This document shows positions 9,579 to 17,822 of a stretch of 53,830 nucleotides of DNA, piece after piece (positions within the stretch are counted from its first letter, which is position 1; each line of letters opens with the position of its first letter). This DNA comes from Acidiferrobacteraceae bacterium (GTDB lineage: Bacteria > Pseudomonadota > Gammaproteobacteria > Arenicellales > UBA868). The stretch spans positions 86,809 through 140,638 of the forward strand of contig PBOB01000010.1 in assembly GCA_002724185.1 (NCBI GenBank), read 5' to 3'. The notes beneath the pieces were generated by a model, which was not told where the DNA came from, searched no databases, and saw nothing but the letters and a program-made list of their open reading frames with translations. Position numbers and translations under genes: made by a program.

Positions 9579-9631
9579 TCCAGTTTATAGCGATGCTACG
9601 TTTGAGCGATACTAACTAGATACTTTGATAA

Positions 9632-10930
9632 GTGAACTCGATTGAATTTGCATCTATGAAAGTACAGATTAGCAGCCTTTCTCCAGAAAAAACAAGAATG
9701 CTCGTTCTGAGTGAAGAACAAGTAAGGTCATTCCGCCATTATGGAGTTTGCCCCACTTGCTGTACAGCGCAAGATCCTGTTTGTTTAACGAGATTGGGAT
9801 GGTTTGATTGGAAGTCAAAGCTTGAAGTTGTGCAGTGTCAAAATTGCGATTCGATCTATTATGCTAATCCACCCGATTCAGAGCAGATTGACAAATATTA
9901 TCAGGAGCATTGGAATAAGGCCGGTGGCAAGAATATAGAGAGTGATGCACATGTTGGAACAGCCATAAACAGAAAAATGCAGCGCTTGCTGGATAATTTT
10001 TGTTTAGCTAAAGACAGCACTAGAATACTCGATGTGGGTTGCGGATTGGGAGGTATGCTAGCAGGTTTATCTGAGAGTGGTTATTCTAACTTTTATGGCT
10101 TAGAGCAGTCGCATCATCGATTCGCCGCGGCAGCCAAGCGGTATCCCGGAAGAATCTTTGATTGCGGGTATCGTGATTTAAATGACGAATATCTTTTTGA
10201 CGTGATTTATTGCAATCATGTCTTGGAGCATATCTATAAGCCTAGCGACTATTTTGAGTGGCTTGATGATCGACTGACACATAATGGGGTTGCTATTGTT
10301 TGTGTGCCCAATGTGCAATGGGAACAGCTCGTTAACCAAATCCTATATATTCCCCATCTACATTCGTTTTCAGCGAAGAGCTTAAAGAAAGCAGGGGAAC
10401 GGGTTGGATTTACTTCGGTATTTTGGTTAGATTCCGATAGAAAAGACGATTTATGTGCAATTTTTTTTAAAAATTCAGATACGTATAGATGTTTTGAGCA
10501 CATAAATTTGAATAGTACGGCGTTCGCTGATCTAGACGATTTTCCGGATATTTCGCTGTCTAGCCAGAAAGACCGATTTAAGAATATATGGGCACGTAGG
10601 TTGGGAGAGGAGCACTCGAAAACACTAATCAATTGGCCATCAGCAAATAACATTCAATTAGTCGATAACGATGTACAGCGGTGGGACAGCTATACAGTAT
10701 GGAGATCACAGTGGCGAGCTATTTTTTGTTTGTTGCTTTTTCGCAAGAGATTTGCATTTAGGGTCTGGCCTCAACTGAATAGAGGGGAAGGTTTAATTAA
10801 CAGATTGTTGTCTACACCGAAACGGCATGTGACAGACTACAATCATTTAGTTTTCACAACGTTGGGAAACACAGAGGACGGAATACCCGAAATAACATAC
10901 AGAAAAAAGGCTCCAATATTAATGAAGTAG
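9632..10930 (+). CDS. zinc-ribbon class I SAM methyltransferase
   Basis: This 432-residue protein begins with a four-cysteine zinc-ribbon-like element (CPTC at C40/C43 and CQNC at C69/C72). A class I methyltransferase domain follows, with the SAM-binding loop ILDVGCGLGGML near residues 131-142. The layout matches sugar methyltransferases of carbohydrate loci, which methylate a nucleotide sugar or the growing glycan. About 130 residues after the core have no recognised motif. The start is GTG at 9632, with an in-frame ATG at 9656 as an alternative. It follows the DapA-like gene and ends 9 bases from the convergent oxygenase. Another zinc-ribbon methyltransferase lies at 40101-41087. Confidence 0.8.
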   Translation: MNSIEFASMKVQISSLSPEKTRMLVLSEEQVRSFRHYGVCPTCCTAQDPVCLTRLGWFDWKSKLEVVQCQNCDSIYYANPPDSEQIDKYYQEHWNKAGGKNIESDAHVGTAINRKMQRLLDNFCLAKDSTRILDVGCGLGGMLAGLSESGYSNFYGLEQSHHRFAAAAKRYPGRIFDCGYRDLNDEYLFDVIYCNHVLEHIYKPSDYFEWLDDRLTHNGVAIVCVPNVQWEQLVNQILYIPHLHSFSAKSLKKAGERVGFTSVFWLDSDRKDDLCAIFFKNSDTYRCFEHINLNSTAFADLDDFPDISLSSQKDRFKNIWARRLGEEHSKTLINWPSANNIQLVDNDVQRWDSYTVWRSQWRAIFCLLLFRKRFAFRVWPQLNRGEGLINRLLSTPKRHVTDYNHLVFTTLGNTEDGIPEITYRKKAPILMK

Positions 10931-10939
10931 ACTGTTTAG

Positions 10940-12097
10940 CTATATATTTCTTGGTGGTCTTCTGACTAGAGTCTTCGAAGGTCTATCTAATAAGTATATG
11001 CGATTTTTCGGAAGATCCATGAATCGATAGTGCTTTTGAGAAAGCCACATCTCTAAATTATTGCTATAAGGTTCTTTGATAGAGTGGTACGGCACGTAGT
11101 GCAAAAGAAATGTTAATCGATAACCGCTTTTTACGCGAGACCCCATGTGACAACATCGTACAGCATCAACTAATCCGATAGTTCCGCGTTCTCCAGTAAG
11201 AATATGTGCTGAACTTATGGGGTGTATCTTTTTGATTTCATGATCGGAGATACGAGTGTAGTTATATACTAATTTCTTTTTTATTTGTTGGCTCTCATCT
11301 GCATCGAAAAATGTAAGCGGGCCGTTTTCTGGGTATACATCTTCGACTAGCATAAACAGCTGTACTGTGCGATAGTCCTCCTGGTCAAAATGAAACATTT
11401 GACTACTAGTTGTCGATAACGATGGCGATGACCGATACAGCGCAATATCTGCGAGAATTGGTATAGTGCCGAAATATTTAGCCACTAAAGATATTAGAGA
11501 TTCGTCTAGGGCAAAGCGCAACAACTCAGGATAATCCGACAAGTCATTTTGGTTCAGTAGATTTCTTAAAAATGGCTTCGGTGCAGAACTACTACTAGAG
11601 GACTCATTCACTCTTTCTTTTGCAATTGTTGAGCATGTGGTTAGTACTTTCGGAGCGTGTGAGAAATTCGCAGAATCTGTAATTAAGAACCCAGTTGAAT
11701 TCGGAATATACAAAGTCGCTGGTTTACAAAGTTGTGCAGCAAAGAGCCGTGTCAGATATTGAACAGGAGATCGTGCAATCCTTAGGATCTTAGTTATTCG
11801 ACGCGAGGTTCGTTTAGGTATTTGAAATCTATGGACCAATATTGCTTCAATTTCACGGCCGCTATGGATAATTTCAATGAACCTCTGGATCAGAATCTTG
11901 GCGTGTGGCATTGAATTGTTGACTAAGTAGTTTTTATAAGCTCTGATTATACGAAATAGCAAAACGGCATAATTATGCCAGCTGACGCGGCCCAGCGGTA
12001 TTTGAGTCTTGCTGCCACGAGGATCTAAAGTTCCATCTGCTCCAAGGGGTTGCCTATCAAGTGGTTTGATATCGAGAATGTGGCGCAAAAAGAACAT
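10940..12097 (-). CDS. phytanoyl-CoA-dioxygenase-like 2OG-Fe(II) oxygenase
   Basis: The C-terminal half of this 385-residue protein carries the facial triad of Fe(II)/2-oxoglutarate oxygenases: FHFDQED (H236, D238), then H317 in CCHMGS, with the 2OG-binding arginine R327 in SGYRLTF. This spacing suits the PhyH family. The N-terminal 160 residues are basic, with no recognised domain, and are followed by a run of six serines (about 166-171). It probably hydroxylates a sugar, an acyl group or another component of the glycan. Its ATG (12095-12097) abuts a plus-strand ATG at 12098, so its 5' region lies in the wecA start region. I see no ribosome-binding site and the true start may be further inside. 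Confidence 0.7.
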   Translation of the reverse strand: MFFLRHILDIKPLDRQPLGADGTLDPRGSKTQIPLGRVSWHNYAVLLFRIIRAYKNYLVNNSMPHAKILIQRFIEIIHSGREIEAILVHRFQIPKRTSRRITKILRIARSPVQYLTRLFAAQLCKPATLYIPNSTGFLITDSANFSHAPKVLTTCSTIAKERVNESSSSSSAPKPFLRNLLNQNDLSDYPELLRFALDESLISLVAKYFGTIPILADIALYRSSPSLSTTSSQMFHFDQEDYRTVQLFMLVEDVYPENGPLTFFDADESQQIKKKLVYNYTRISDHEIKKIHPISSAHILTGERGTIGLVDAVRCCHMGSRVKSGYRLTFLLHYVPYHSIKEPYSNNLEMWLSQKHYRFMDLPKNRIYLLDRPSKTLVRRPPRNI

Positions 12098-12105
12098 ATG
12101 TCTGA

Positions 12106-12114
12106 TGCTATAAT
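12106..12114 (+). promoter_or_regulatory. extended -10-like element before wecA
   Basis: The plus strand reads TGCTATAAT, identical to the extended -10 of the radical SAM gene. If used, transcription would start at about 12121-12122, next to the ATG at 12122, implying a leaderless or near-leaderless wecA transcript. The -35 region is poor, so this may be chance. Confidence 0.3.
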
Positions 12115-12121
12115 TGTGCTC

Positions 12122-13273
12122 ATGTTAGAGTATGTCGTACGTGACTGGTGGCGGTATTCTGCTGCGCTCGGGCTAGGCGTTTTTCTTTTTTTGGTTCTGC
12201 AGCCGGCAGCACGAAAGGCAGGTTTAGTTGATCAACCTAGCCAGAGAAAACTGCATCTATCGCCCATTCCGCTCGTTGGTGGAATCGGCATCTTCTTGAC
12301 TTTTGCCTTGTCTTTAACGTTATTTGAGATCAGCTTAACCTCTTATAGGATGCTGCTATTTTGTGCGGGTTCCCTAGTAATAATTGGTGTATTAGACGAT
12401 TACATTGATGTGCCTGCAAGGCTGAAATTTTTTGCACAGTCGTTTATCGCATTATTACTGGTTCTTGGTGGTGGGGTCGTGGTTACGGAATTAGGCTTAT
12501 TAGTATCAGATAAGGTAATAGGCTTAGGGCCAGTGTGGGCAACAGTGTTTACCGTTATTGCGGTAATTGGTGTAATTAACGCTTTCAATATGCTTGATGG
12601 ATTAGATGGTCTTTGTGGAGTAATGGCTCTCATTTGCTTTTCGGCTTTATTGATACTTTATTTTCTATCAGGAAATAATCGAATCGCTGAAGATGTTGTA
12701 TTCCTTCTTTTGTTTATTGTAGTTCTATCAACTTTTTTGCTTTTCAACTTTGACTGGATTGTTAGAGATAAGCAAGTATTTTTAGGAGATGCTGGTAGCA
12801 TGTTGATTGGTGTCGTTGTGGCATTTTTCTTAGTTACGTGGGCTGCTCGCTATCCTGCCTCAGATAATCCGCTTTTGAAAGTAACTTCAGCGCCATGGTT
12901 AATTGCGCTTCCAATAATGGATATGGTGAGGGTAATGCTTGTGCGCTTGATTAGAGGAAAGTCACCATTTAGAGCCAGCCGTGATCATATACATCATTTA
13001 CTGCAGGAACTTGGATTCAGTCAATTTTTGACCTTGGTTGTTCTCAGTATAGTGCAGCTAATGTTTGCTTTTATTGGTGTTCTTGCAACAGTTAAGCAGT
13101 GGCCGGATGCCATTTTATTTTGGAGTATGTTTCCCATTTTTGTTATTTTCTCAGTATTAGGCTGGGTGATTGAGACTTGGACGGCCGGTCGAAAGACAGT
13201 TAAAGAGTTACACAGTACATCGAAAGCTAAAGTTGTTGGTATTGACGACGATCGATTAAGAAAGAGGGAATGA
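12122..13273 (+). CDS. wecA: UDP-GlcNAc:undecaprenyl-phosphate GlcNAc-1-P transferase
   Basis: This polytopic protein of 383 residues is a WecA/MraY-superfamily phosphotransferase that loads a sugar 1-phosphate onto undecaprenyl phosphate at the cytoplasmic face. Family motifs are all present: GLVDQPSQRKLH with PIPLVGGIG near the N-terminus, GVLDDYIDV (the DD motif, near residue 90), NMLDGLDG (near 156), FLGDAGSM (near 220) and HIHHLL (near 288). In-frame ATGs occur at 12050, 12098 and 12122. I choose 12122 because it places GLVD about 37 residues in, close to E. coli WecA, and avoids overlap with the divergent oxygenase. It heads the long plus-strand run and is one of two initiating enzymes in the window. 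Confidence 0.9.
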   Translation: MLEYVVRDWWRYSAALGLGVFLFLVLQPAARKAGLVDQPSQRKLHLSPIPLVGGIGIFLTFALSLTLFEISLTSYRMLLFCAGSLVIIGVLDDYIDVPARLKFFAQSFIALLLVLGGGVVVTELGLLVSDKVIGLGPVWATVFTVIAVIGVINAFNMLDGLDGLCGVMALICFSALLILYFLSGNNRIAEDVVFLLLFIVVLSTFLLFNFDWIVRDKQVFLGDAGSMLIGVVVAFFLVTWAARYPASDNPLLKVTSAPWLIALPIMDMVRVMLVRLIRGKSPFRASRDHIHHLLQELGFSQFLTLVVLSIVQLMFAFIGVLATVKQWPDAILFWSMFPIFVIFSVLGWVIETWTAGRKTVKELHSTSKAKVVGIDDDRLRKRE

Positions 13274-13466
13274 CCCCTAATCAATGTATCAATATCTCTG
13301 ATTATATCAACTATGTACTGAGATTAAGTTGAATCTACTATCTCTGACTCTGAGGTAAGTATATGAGGGACGACAGAAATTGTGTAAATTTATTGATCCG
13401 CAATCTGCCCATCGTTTAATGACTAGTTACTTGGCACCACCATCTGATTACAAATAATTTAGTGAG

Positions 13467-14777
13467 ATGAACGTTAGATACAGTCTTAGAGGTGGCGTGA
13501 TATTTCTTTTAACTAGAACTATACTGATATGGCTATTGGTCTATTTTTGTAAAAACAGTGTTCGTGTAAAGCAGAGATCACGAATCGGGGATAGTAAGAG
13601 AATATTGGCTCTTAACGTTAACCGCTTTAGGGGTGACCTTGAGCTATTGGATCAGGATGACCGTATAACCATTCTAAGAATGCCATATTTATGGCAAGGG
13701 AGACTATATTACTGGTTTTTTGGCGAAGAGCTAGAAACAGAACCATCTGAAGTTCTGAGACAAAGAAAACAATATCGCCAATTTCTTGAAAGGTTTTTGT
13801 CTCGGCTCTATCGCCTGTTAGATATCGATTTAGTGCTTGGTAGCGGCATTCACTACAAAGTAGCCGAGGATTGGGGAGCGATTTCAGAAAGTTTAGGTTA
13901 CTCATATGTTGTACTGCATCGTGAAGGATACATGGGTTCTCCGTTTGAGGATGAATATATTGCAGCCCCCGGACAGATGGGTAAAAGATTCCCCGGATCC
14001 ATGTTAATTTTTCAAACCCAAAGACATAGAGAAATAGTTGTGAAGTCTGGTTTTGTAAGTGAGAGCAATTCTGCTGTTAGTGGTGTAATGCGAATGGATG
14101 ATTTTATAAGGGCCAGTTGCAGCACTATTCCTCAATCTACTGTATTCAAGAGTGACAGAAGAAAGCGCATTACTCTTTTTAGTTTTGGCCCCAGCACTGG
14201 ATTTATAACGGTGCCACCTATATGGCCTATAGATCCCGAAAATTACTTGATGGAGATGTGCTATAAGACGCATGTGCTAGTTGCACGCTATGCTGTTAAT
14301 CATGCAGATATCGATGTTACTATAAAGACTAAGTGGGGCGGTCGATGGCTCGAGGAGATACACAAGATCTTGGGCGAACATGGGATTGAGAGCAGTGACG
14401 TGGAAAATCTTGAGATACTAACCGAGTCGTCTGCGCAGGAATTAATTGGCAAGTCTGATGTGGTAGTTGGTTATGGCTCAACAACGCTTTTGGAAGCAGC
14501 TATAGTGGGGCTCCCAGTGATCGTGCCACGTTTTGATGAGTTGTTGCGTGATGATTTCAAAAAATACCTTCTGTATCCTGACATTGATGAGGCATTCAAT
14601 ATAGCTGAGGGCCCTGATAAATTAGAGCGCCTAATCGAGGAAAATTTAGCTAATCCTGGGATAGATGAGCAGCAAATGACCGCACGGAAACGGGCATTTA
14701 CAAGGTATATTTCTAGTCTTAATGGAGATGCCGTGGAAAGATCAATAAAACTTCTGTTATCTGTAGAAAGTGCGTAA
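13467..14777 (+). CDS. surface carbohydrate transferase, GT-B-like (copy 1)
   Basis: This 436-residue protein has an N-terminal membrane-anchor-like helix (about residues 10-28) and a two-domain GT-B-like body resembling the 'surface carbohydrate biosynthesis' and CDP-glycerol-transferase-like group. It is a paralogue of the protein at 35873-37207. Both have the pattern WGxISxxLGxxY followed by RE, a G/N-x-RMD-x-F segment (SGVMRMDDF here), and a C-terminal element here reading VVGYGSTTLLEAA. The role is probably transfer of a sugar or phospho-polyol to the glycan, but the donor is unknown. About 190 bases upstream are non-coding with no clear promoter. The HisH gene follows. Confidence 0.55.
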   Translation: MNVRYSLRGGVIFLLTRTILIWLLVYFCKNSVRVKQRSRIGDSKRILALNVNRFRGDLELLDQDDRITILRMPYLWQGRLYYWFFGEELETEPSEVLRQRKQYRQFLERFLSRLYRLLDIDLVLGSGIHYKVAEDWGAISESLGYSYVVLHREGYMGSPFEDEYIAAPGQMGKRFPGSMLIFQTQRHREIVVKSGFVSESNSAVSGVMRMDDFIRASCSTIPQSTVFKSDRRKRITLFSFGPSTGFITVPPIWPIDPENYLMEMCYKTHVLVARYAVNHADIDVTIKTKWGGRWLEEIHKILGEHGIESSDVENLEILTESSAQELIGKSDVVVGYGSTTLLEAAIVGLPVIVPRFDELLRDDFKKYLLYPDIDEAFNIAEGPDKLERLIEENLANPGIDEQQMTARKRAFTRYISSLNGDAVERSIKLLLSVESA

Positions 14778-14795
14778 CCCAAGATCTCTTAAGCT

Positions 14796-14799
14796 AGGT
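14796..14799 (+). promoter_or_regulatory. candidate ribosome-binding site for the HisH gene
   Basis: AGGT lies seven bases upstream of an in-frame CTG at 14807. It is the only Shine-Dalgarno-like sequence in the short open stretch that includes the conserved HisH N-terminus. Confidence 0.35.
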
Positions 14800-14806
14800 A
14801 GCAATC

Positions 14807-15499
14807 CTGAATAGCGTTGACATAATTGACTGTGGTTTAGGTAATATTCGAAGCGTTGTTCGCGCGTTCGAATCTCTTGATATAAATACGAAAGTGCATG
14901 TTTCATCATGCACACTGGAGAATACCGGATTGTTGGTTGTACCAGGCGTCGGAAGTTTTCCGAGTTTTGTTGATAAATTGCAGACTAATGGTTTTGTTGA
15001 GAGCATTAGGAGAAGATTTGAGGGGGGAGATCCGTTACTAGGGATATGCGTAGGTATGCAGGTGTTCTTTGAATTTGGTTATGAATTCAAGAGAGCCGAG
15101 GGTCTGGGCTTGGTGCCCGGCGAAGTCTGTCAAATAGGCGCACAAGTTACTGCAACCAATAAGCAGTCGGAGCTTTATGAGGAAAGTAATAATGTTGGTG
15201 ATAAGAATTTCAAATTGCCAGCTATGGGATGGAGTGCTATTCAGCCTAATAATGATTTGGCAGATTGGATCGGAACTCCGCTTCGATCAATTAATCCAGG
15301 TACCTATTTCTATTTTGCTCATTCAATGCAATGTTACTGTTCAAGGAAGTCGGATCAAATAGCTACCGTGACCTATAATGCTGATTATGATATATGCGCC
15401 ACTGTACAAGTTGATAATTTTACAGGTGTCCAATTTCATCCAGAGAAGAGTTCGCAAGATGGCCTTATAATCTTAAAAGATTTTTTCGAAAGCCAATAA
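14807..15499 (+). CDS. hisH: HisH-type glutaminase of a sugar amidotransferase system
   Basis: This class I glutamine amidotransferase subunit releases ammonia from glutamine for its HisF partner. The nucleophile is in GICVGMQ (C81 if numbered from 14807), PAMGWSAIQP is the usual MGWN-like element, and the histidine/glutamate are in QFHPEKSSQ. The conserved N-terminal strand VDIIDCGLGNIRSV lies upstream of any ATG or GTG; the first GTG, at 14894, would delete it. The frame is open only from 14798, so translation must start at a non-standard codon. CTG at 14807 has AGGT at good spacing. Length is 230 residues, with an insertion of about 20 residues near 110-130. Context next to the amidotransferase shows sugar modification, not histidine synthesis. 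Confidence 0.8.
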   Translation: MNSVDIIDCGLGNIRSVVRAFESLDINTKVHVSSCTLENTGLLVVPGVGSFPSFVDKLQTNGFVESIRRRFEGGDPLLGICVGMQVFFEFGYEFKRAEGLGLVPGEVCQIGAQVTATNKQSELYEESNNVGDKNFKLPAMGWSAIQPNNDLADWIGTPLRSINPGTYFYFAHSMQCYCSRKSDQIATVTYNADYDICATVQVDNFTGVQFHPEKSSQDGLIILKDFFESQ

Positions 15500-15592
15500 T
15501 TTTTGAGGAATGATCTACATCAAAGTTTCGGCCATATCTTGTTAACGTTAGGCATTTGCCTTAGGTAGATCAAGATAGCTAATAGAATACAT

Positions 15593-16825
15593 ATGAACTC
15601 ACCTAACTCCAATAAAAGTAATAAATTAATGCATGGTTTGCCGGAAGAAGTAAAATTTTGTCGTCGCTGTGTGGTTAGCAATCAACGTCCATCTTCTACG
15701 GTTGAATTTAAGAATGATAGTTTAAAGAAGGAGACAATTGAGTTTGATAAAGATGGAGTATGTTCTGCTTGTGCCTACCATGACCTCAAATATAAAGAAA
15801 TTAATTGGGATCAAAGAGAGAATGAGTTATTGACGCTGTTGGAAAAATATAGGAGTCCAAATCGAGAGTTTGATGTGATCGTGCCTGGAAGTGGAGGGAA
15901 AGACAGTTTTTACATATCGCATATCTTGAAAAATAAGTATGGGATGACGCCCCTAACCGTAACGTGGCCTCCACATATGTACACAGATATTGGAAGGAAA
16001 AATTTTGATGCATGGCTACAGTCTGGTTTTTCTAATATCACCTATTCTCCCAATCAGGATTTCCATAGGAAGCTTACAAAGGCAGCATTTGAAAATTTGT
16101 GCCATCCCTTTCAACCCTTTATTCTTGGACAAAAGCAGGTTGGTGTGAAAATCGCTAAAGCTATGGGAATAGATTTGGTTTTTTATGGAGAGAGCCAGGC
16201 AGAAGGTGGTACAAATATTCGAGAAGGAATGCAACCAATGATGTTGCCTAAGTATTTTACGGCACCCTCAAACGAAATCAAAAGATTGCCACTAGGTGGT
16301 GTGACAGTTGAAGAGTGGCTTCAGCAAGGATTCACGTTGGCAGATCTCGATCCTTATATTCCGACGGATGCAGATCAGTTTAGGAGCGCAGGTATAGAAG
16401 TTCACTATCTCGGATATTATCATTGCTGGAGACCACAAGATCATTATTACTATGCTGTTGAGAATGGTAACTTTAATCCAAATCCAGAGCGGACGGAGGG
16501 AACTTATTCTAAATACGCAAGTTTAGACGACAAGATAGATGGTTTTCATTATTACACAACATATATTAAATTTGGAATTGGACGAGCAACCTATGATGCT
16601 GCACAAGAGATCAGAAATGGCCACCTTACACGCGAGGAGGGTGTTAGATTAGTTCATAAATATGATGGAGAATTTCCCAAGAGATATATGGCGGAATTCC
16701 TTGAATACTGCGATCTTACTATGGACAAGTTCAATCGGATTATTGATGAGAATCGCTCACCAAACCTTTGGGAAAAAGCTGACCAGGAGCATAGTAGATG
16801 GGAGCTCAAGCACAAAGTATGGTGA
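15593..16825 (+). CDS. N-acetyl sugar amidotransferase (WbpG/PseA family)
   Basis: This 410-residue PP-loop ATP pyrophosphatase belongs to the N-acetyl sugar amidotransferase family. ATP activates an acetamido group, and ammonia from HisH/HisF turns it into an acetamidino group. Evidence: a four-cysteine zinc site (C23/C26 in FCRRCVV and C57/C60 in GVCSACAYHD) followed by the PP-loop PGSGGKDSFY near residue 100. In P. aeruginosa the WbpG, HisH2 and HisF2 homologues make the acetamidino group of a diacetamido-mannuronate; PseA does a similar step in Campylobacter. It sits between hisH and hisF homologues, as expected. Which sugar is modified here is not clear. Confidence 0.88.
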   Translation: MNSPNSNKSNKLMHGLPEEVKFCRRCVVSNQRPSSTVEFKNDSLKKETIEFDKDGVCSACAYHDLKYKEINWDQRENELLTLLEKYRSPNREFDVIVPGSGGKDSFYISHILKNKYGMTPLTVTWPPHMYTDIGRKNFDAWLQSGFSNITYSPNQDFHRKLTKAAFENLCHPFQPFILGQKQVGVKIAKAMGIDLVFYGESQAEGGTNIREGMQPMMLPKYFTAPSNEIKRLPLGGVTVEEWLQQGFTLADLDPYIPTDADQFRSAGIEVHYLGYYHCWRPQDHYYYAVENGNFNPNPERTEGTYSKYASLDDKIDGFHYYTTYIKFGIGRATYDAAQEIRNGHLTREEGVRLVHKYDGEFPKRYMAEFLEYCDLTMDKFNRIIDENRSPNLWEKADQEHSRWELKHKVW

Positions 16826-16866
16826 TATTACGTTGAAGATGTCCGGTTCAGAGCCCCCCATCCTCT

Positions 16867-17622
16867 ATGAATAAGAGAGTAATAGCCAAATTGGATGTAA
16901 AGAATCATCAGCTAATCAAGACGATACAGATGGAAGGGCTTAGGGTCGTAGGTAATCCAGCAGATAGGATGCAAACTTATTCTGAATGTGGTATCGATGA
17001 AGTAATATACCATGACTTAGTTGCAAGCTTGTATGATAGGAATAGTATCTTAGATTTAGTCGAGAAAGCTTCGTCGAATTGTTTCATACCACTAACCGTA
17101 AGTGGTGGCATTCGTTCAGTTTCTGATGCGAGGCAGTGCCAGCTCTCGGGAGCGGATAAGTTTGGTATTAATACTTCAGCATTAGCAAACCCGAGTTTGA
17201 TAAGCGAGATTTCATCGAATTTCGGCTCTCAGGCAACAGTACTTTCGGTAGAGGCAAAGAAGATGGGCAAAGGGGTATGGAATGCGTTTTTTGATAGTGG
17301 TCGAGAAGATTCGGGCCGAACAACAGATGAATGGATTACAGAGGGAGTCGAGCGAGGCGCTGGAGAGATATTACTAACATCTGTTGATATGGAGGGGACA
17401 CGTCGAGGATTCGATATTGATTTAGCTTACAGTGTCGCAGAAAAGGTTAATATTCCTGTAGTAGTTAATGGAGGGGCCGGAACGCTGGAACATATAGTAG
17501 AGTTACTTCAGATCAATGGTGTGGATGGCGTGGTACTTTCATCAATATTGCATTTCGATATGTTTTCTATTAGTCAGATTAAAGATACATTAAAAAGCAA
17601 GGGGATTAGTATAAGACCTTAA
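16867..17622 (+). CDS. hisF: HisF-type ammonia-channel subunit (HisF2-like)
   Basis: This 251-residue TIM barrel is closely related to imidazole glycerol phosphate synthase HisF. Compared from memory with T. maritima HisF, the ammonia-gate residues are kept (R4, E45, K98, E167), as is the first catalytic aspartate (D10 in AKLDVK). The second catalytic aspartate, normally in VAIDAKR, is glutamate here (E129 in LSVEAKK), and the DRDG motif reads DMEG. This fits a protein that still channels ammonia from HisH but no longer makes imidazole glycerol phosphate. It directly follows the sugar amidotransferase, which is the probable ammonia acceptor. No other histidine gene is present. Confidence 0.85.
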   Translation: MNKRVIAKLDVKNHQLIKTIQMEGLRVVGNPADRMQTYSECGIDEVIYHDLVASLYDRNSILDLVEKASSNCFIPLTVSGGIRSVSDARQCQLSGADKFGINTSALANPSLISEISSNFGSQATVLSVEAKKMGKGVWNAFFDSGREDSGRTTDEWITEGVERGAGEILLTSVDMEGTRRGFDIDLAYSVAEKVNIPVVVNGGAGTLEHIVELLQINGVDGVVLSSILHFDMFSISQIKDTLKSKGISIRP

Positions 17623-17702
17623 AATTGGGTGTTGAAGGAATATTGTCGAAGTAGGGAGTCTGATTTCGACGGAATCCACCAATATATTTGATTCTTACTA
17701 CC

Positions 17703-17822
17703 ATGAATAGAAATACTGAACTACATATTGTTTATCCTTTAGTCGATTCTAACGTCGGTTTTAGTTTAGCTCTTGTGTTGTATTTGAGTTGTGGTCAAAA
17801 AAGCAGTGGTTATGATTTATGA
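17703..17822 (+). CDS. possible 39-residue small ORF coupled to gmd
   Basis: A short frame runs from ATG at 17703 to TGA at 17820-17822, overlapping the gmd ATG (17819-17821) in the ATGA arrangement typical of coupled genes. It encodes a central hydrophobic segment ([12 protein letters not shown]). I see no convincing ribosome-binding site and do not recognise the peptide. It may be a chance frame in the 196-base gap between the hisF homologue and gmd. Confidence 0.15.
   Translation: MNRNTELHIVYPLVDSNVGFSLALVLYLSCGQKSSGYDL

Noticed and set aside
12150..12157. ops/JUMPstart-like GGCGGTAT
   Set aside because: It lies inside wecA, differs from GGCGGTAG at the last base and lacks the surrounding JUMPstart sequence.
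14894..15499. HisH starting at GTG 14894
   Set aside because: This start removes the conserved DCGLGNIRSV part of the class I glutaminase fold and places the nucleophile near residue 52 instead of about 80.
14807..17622. Histidine biosynthesis genes hisH and hisF
   Set aside because: They flank an N-acetyl sugar amidotransferase, no other his gene is present, and the HisF homologue has a changed catalytic aspartate.
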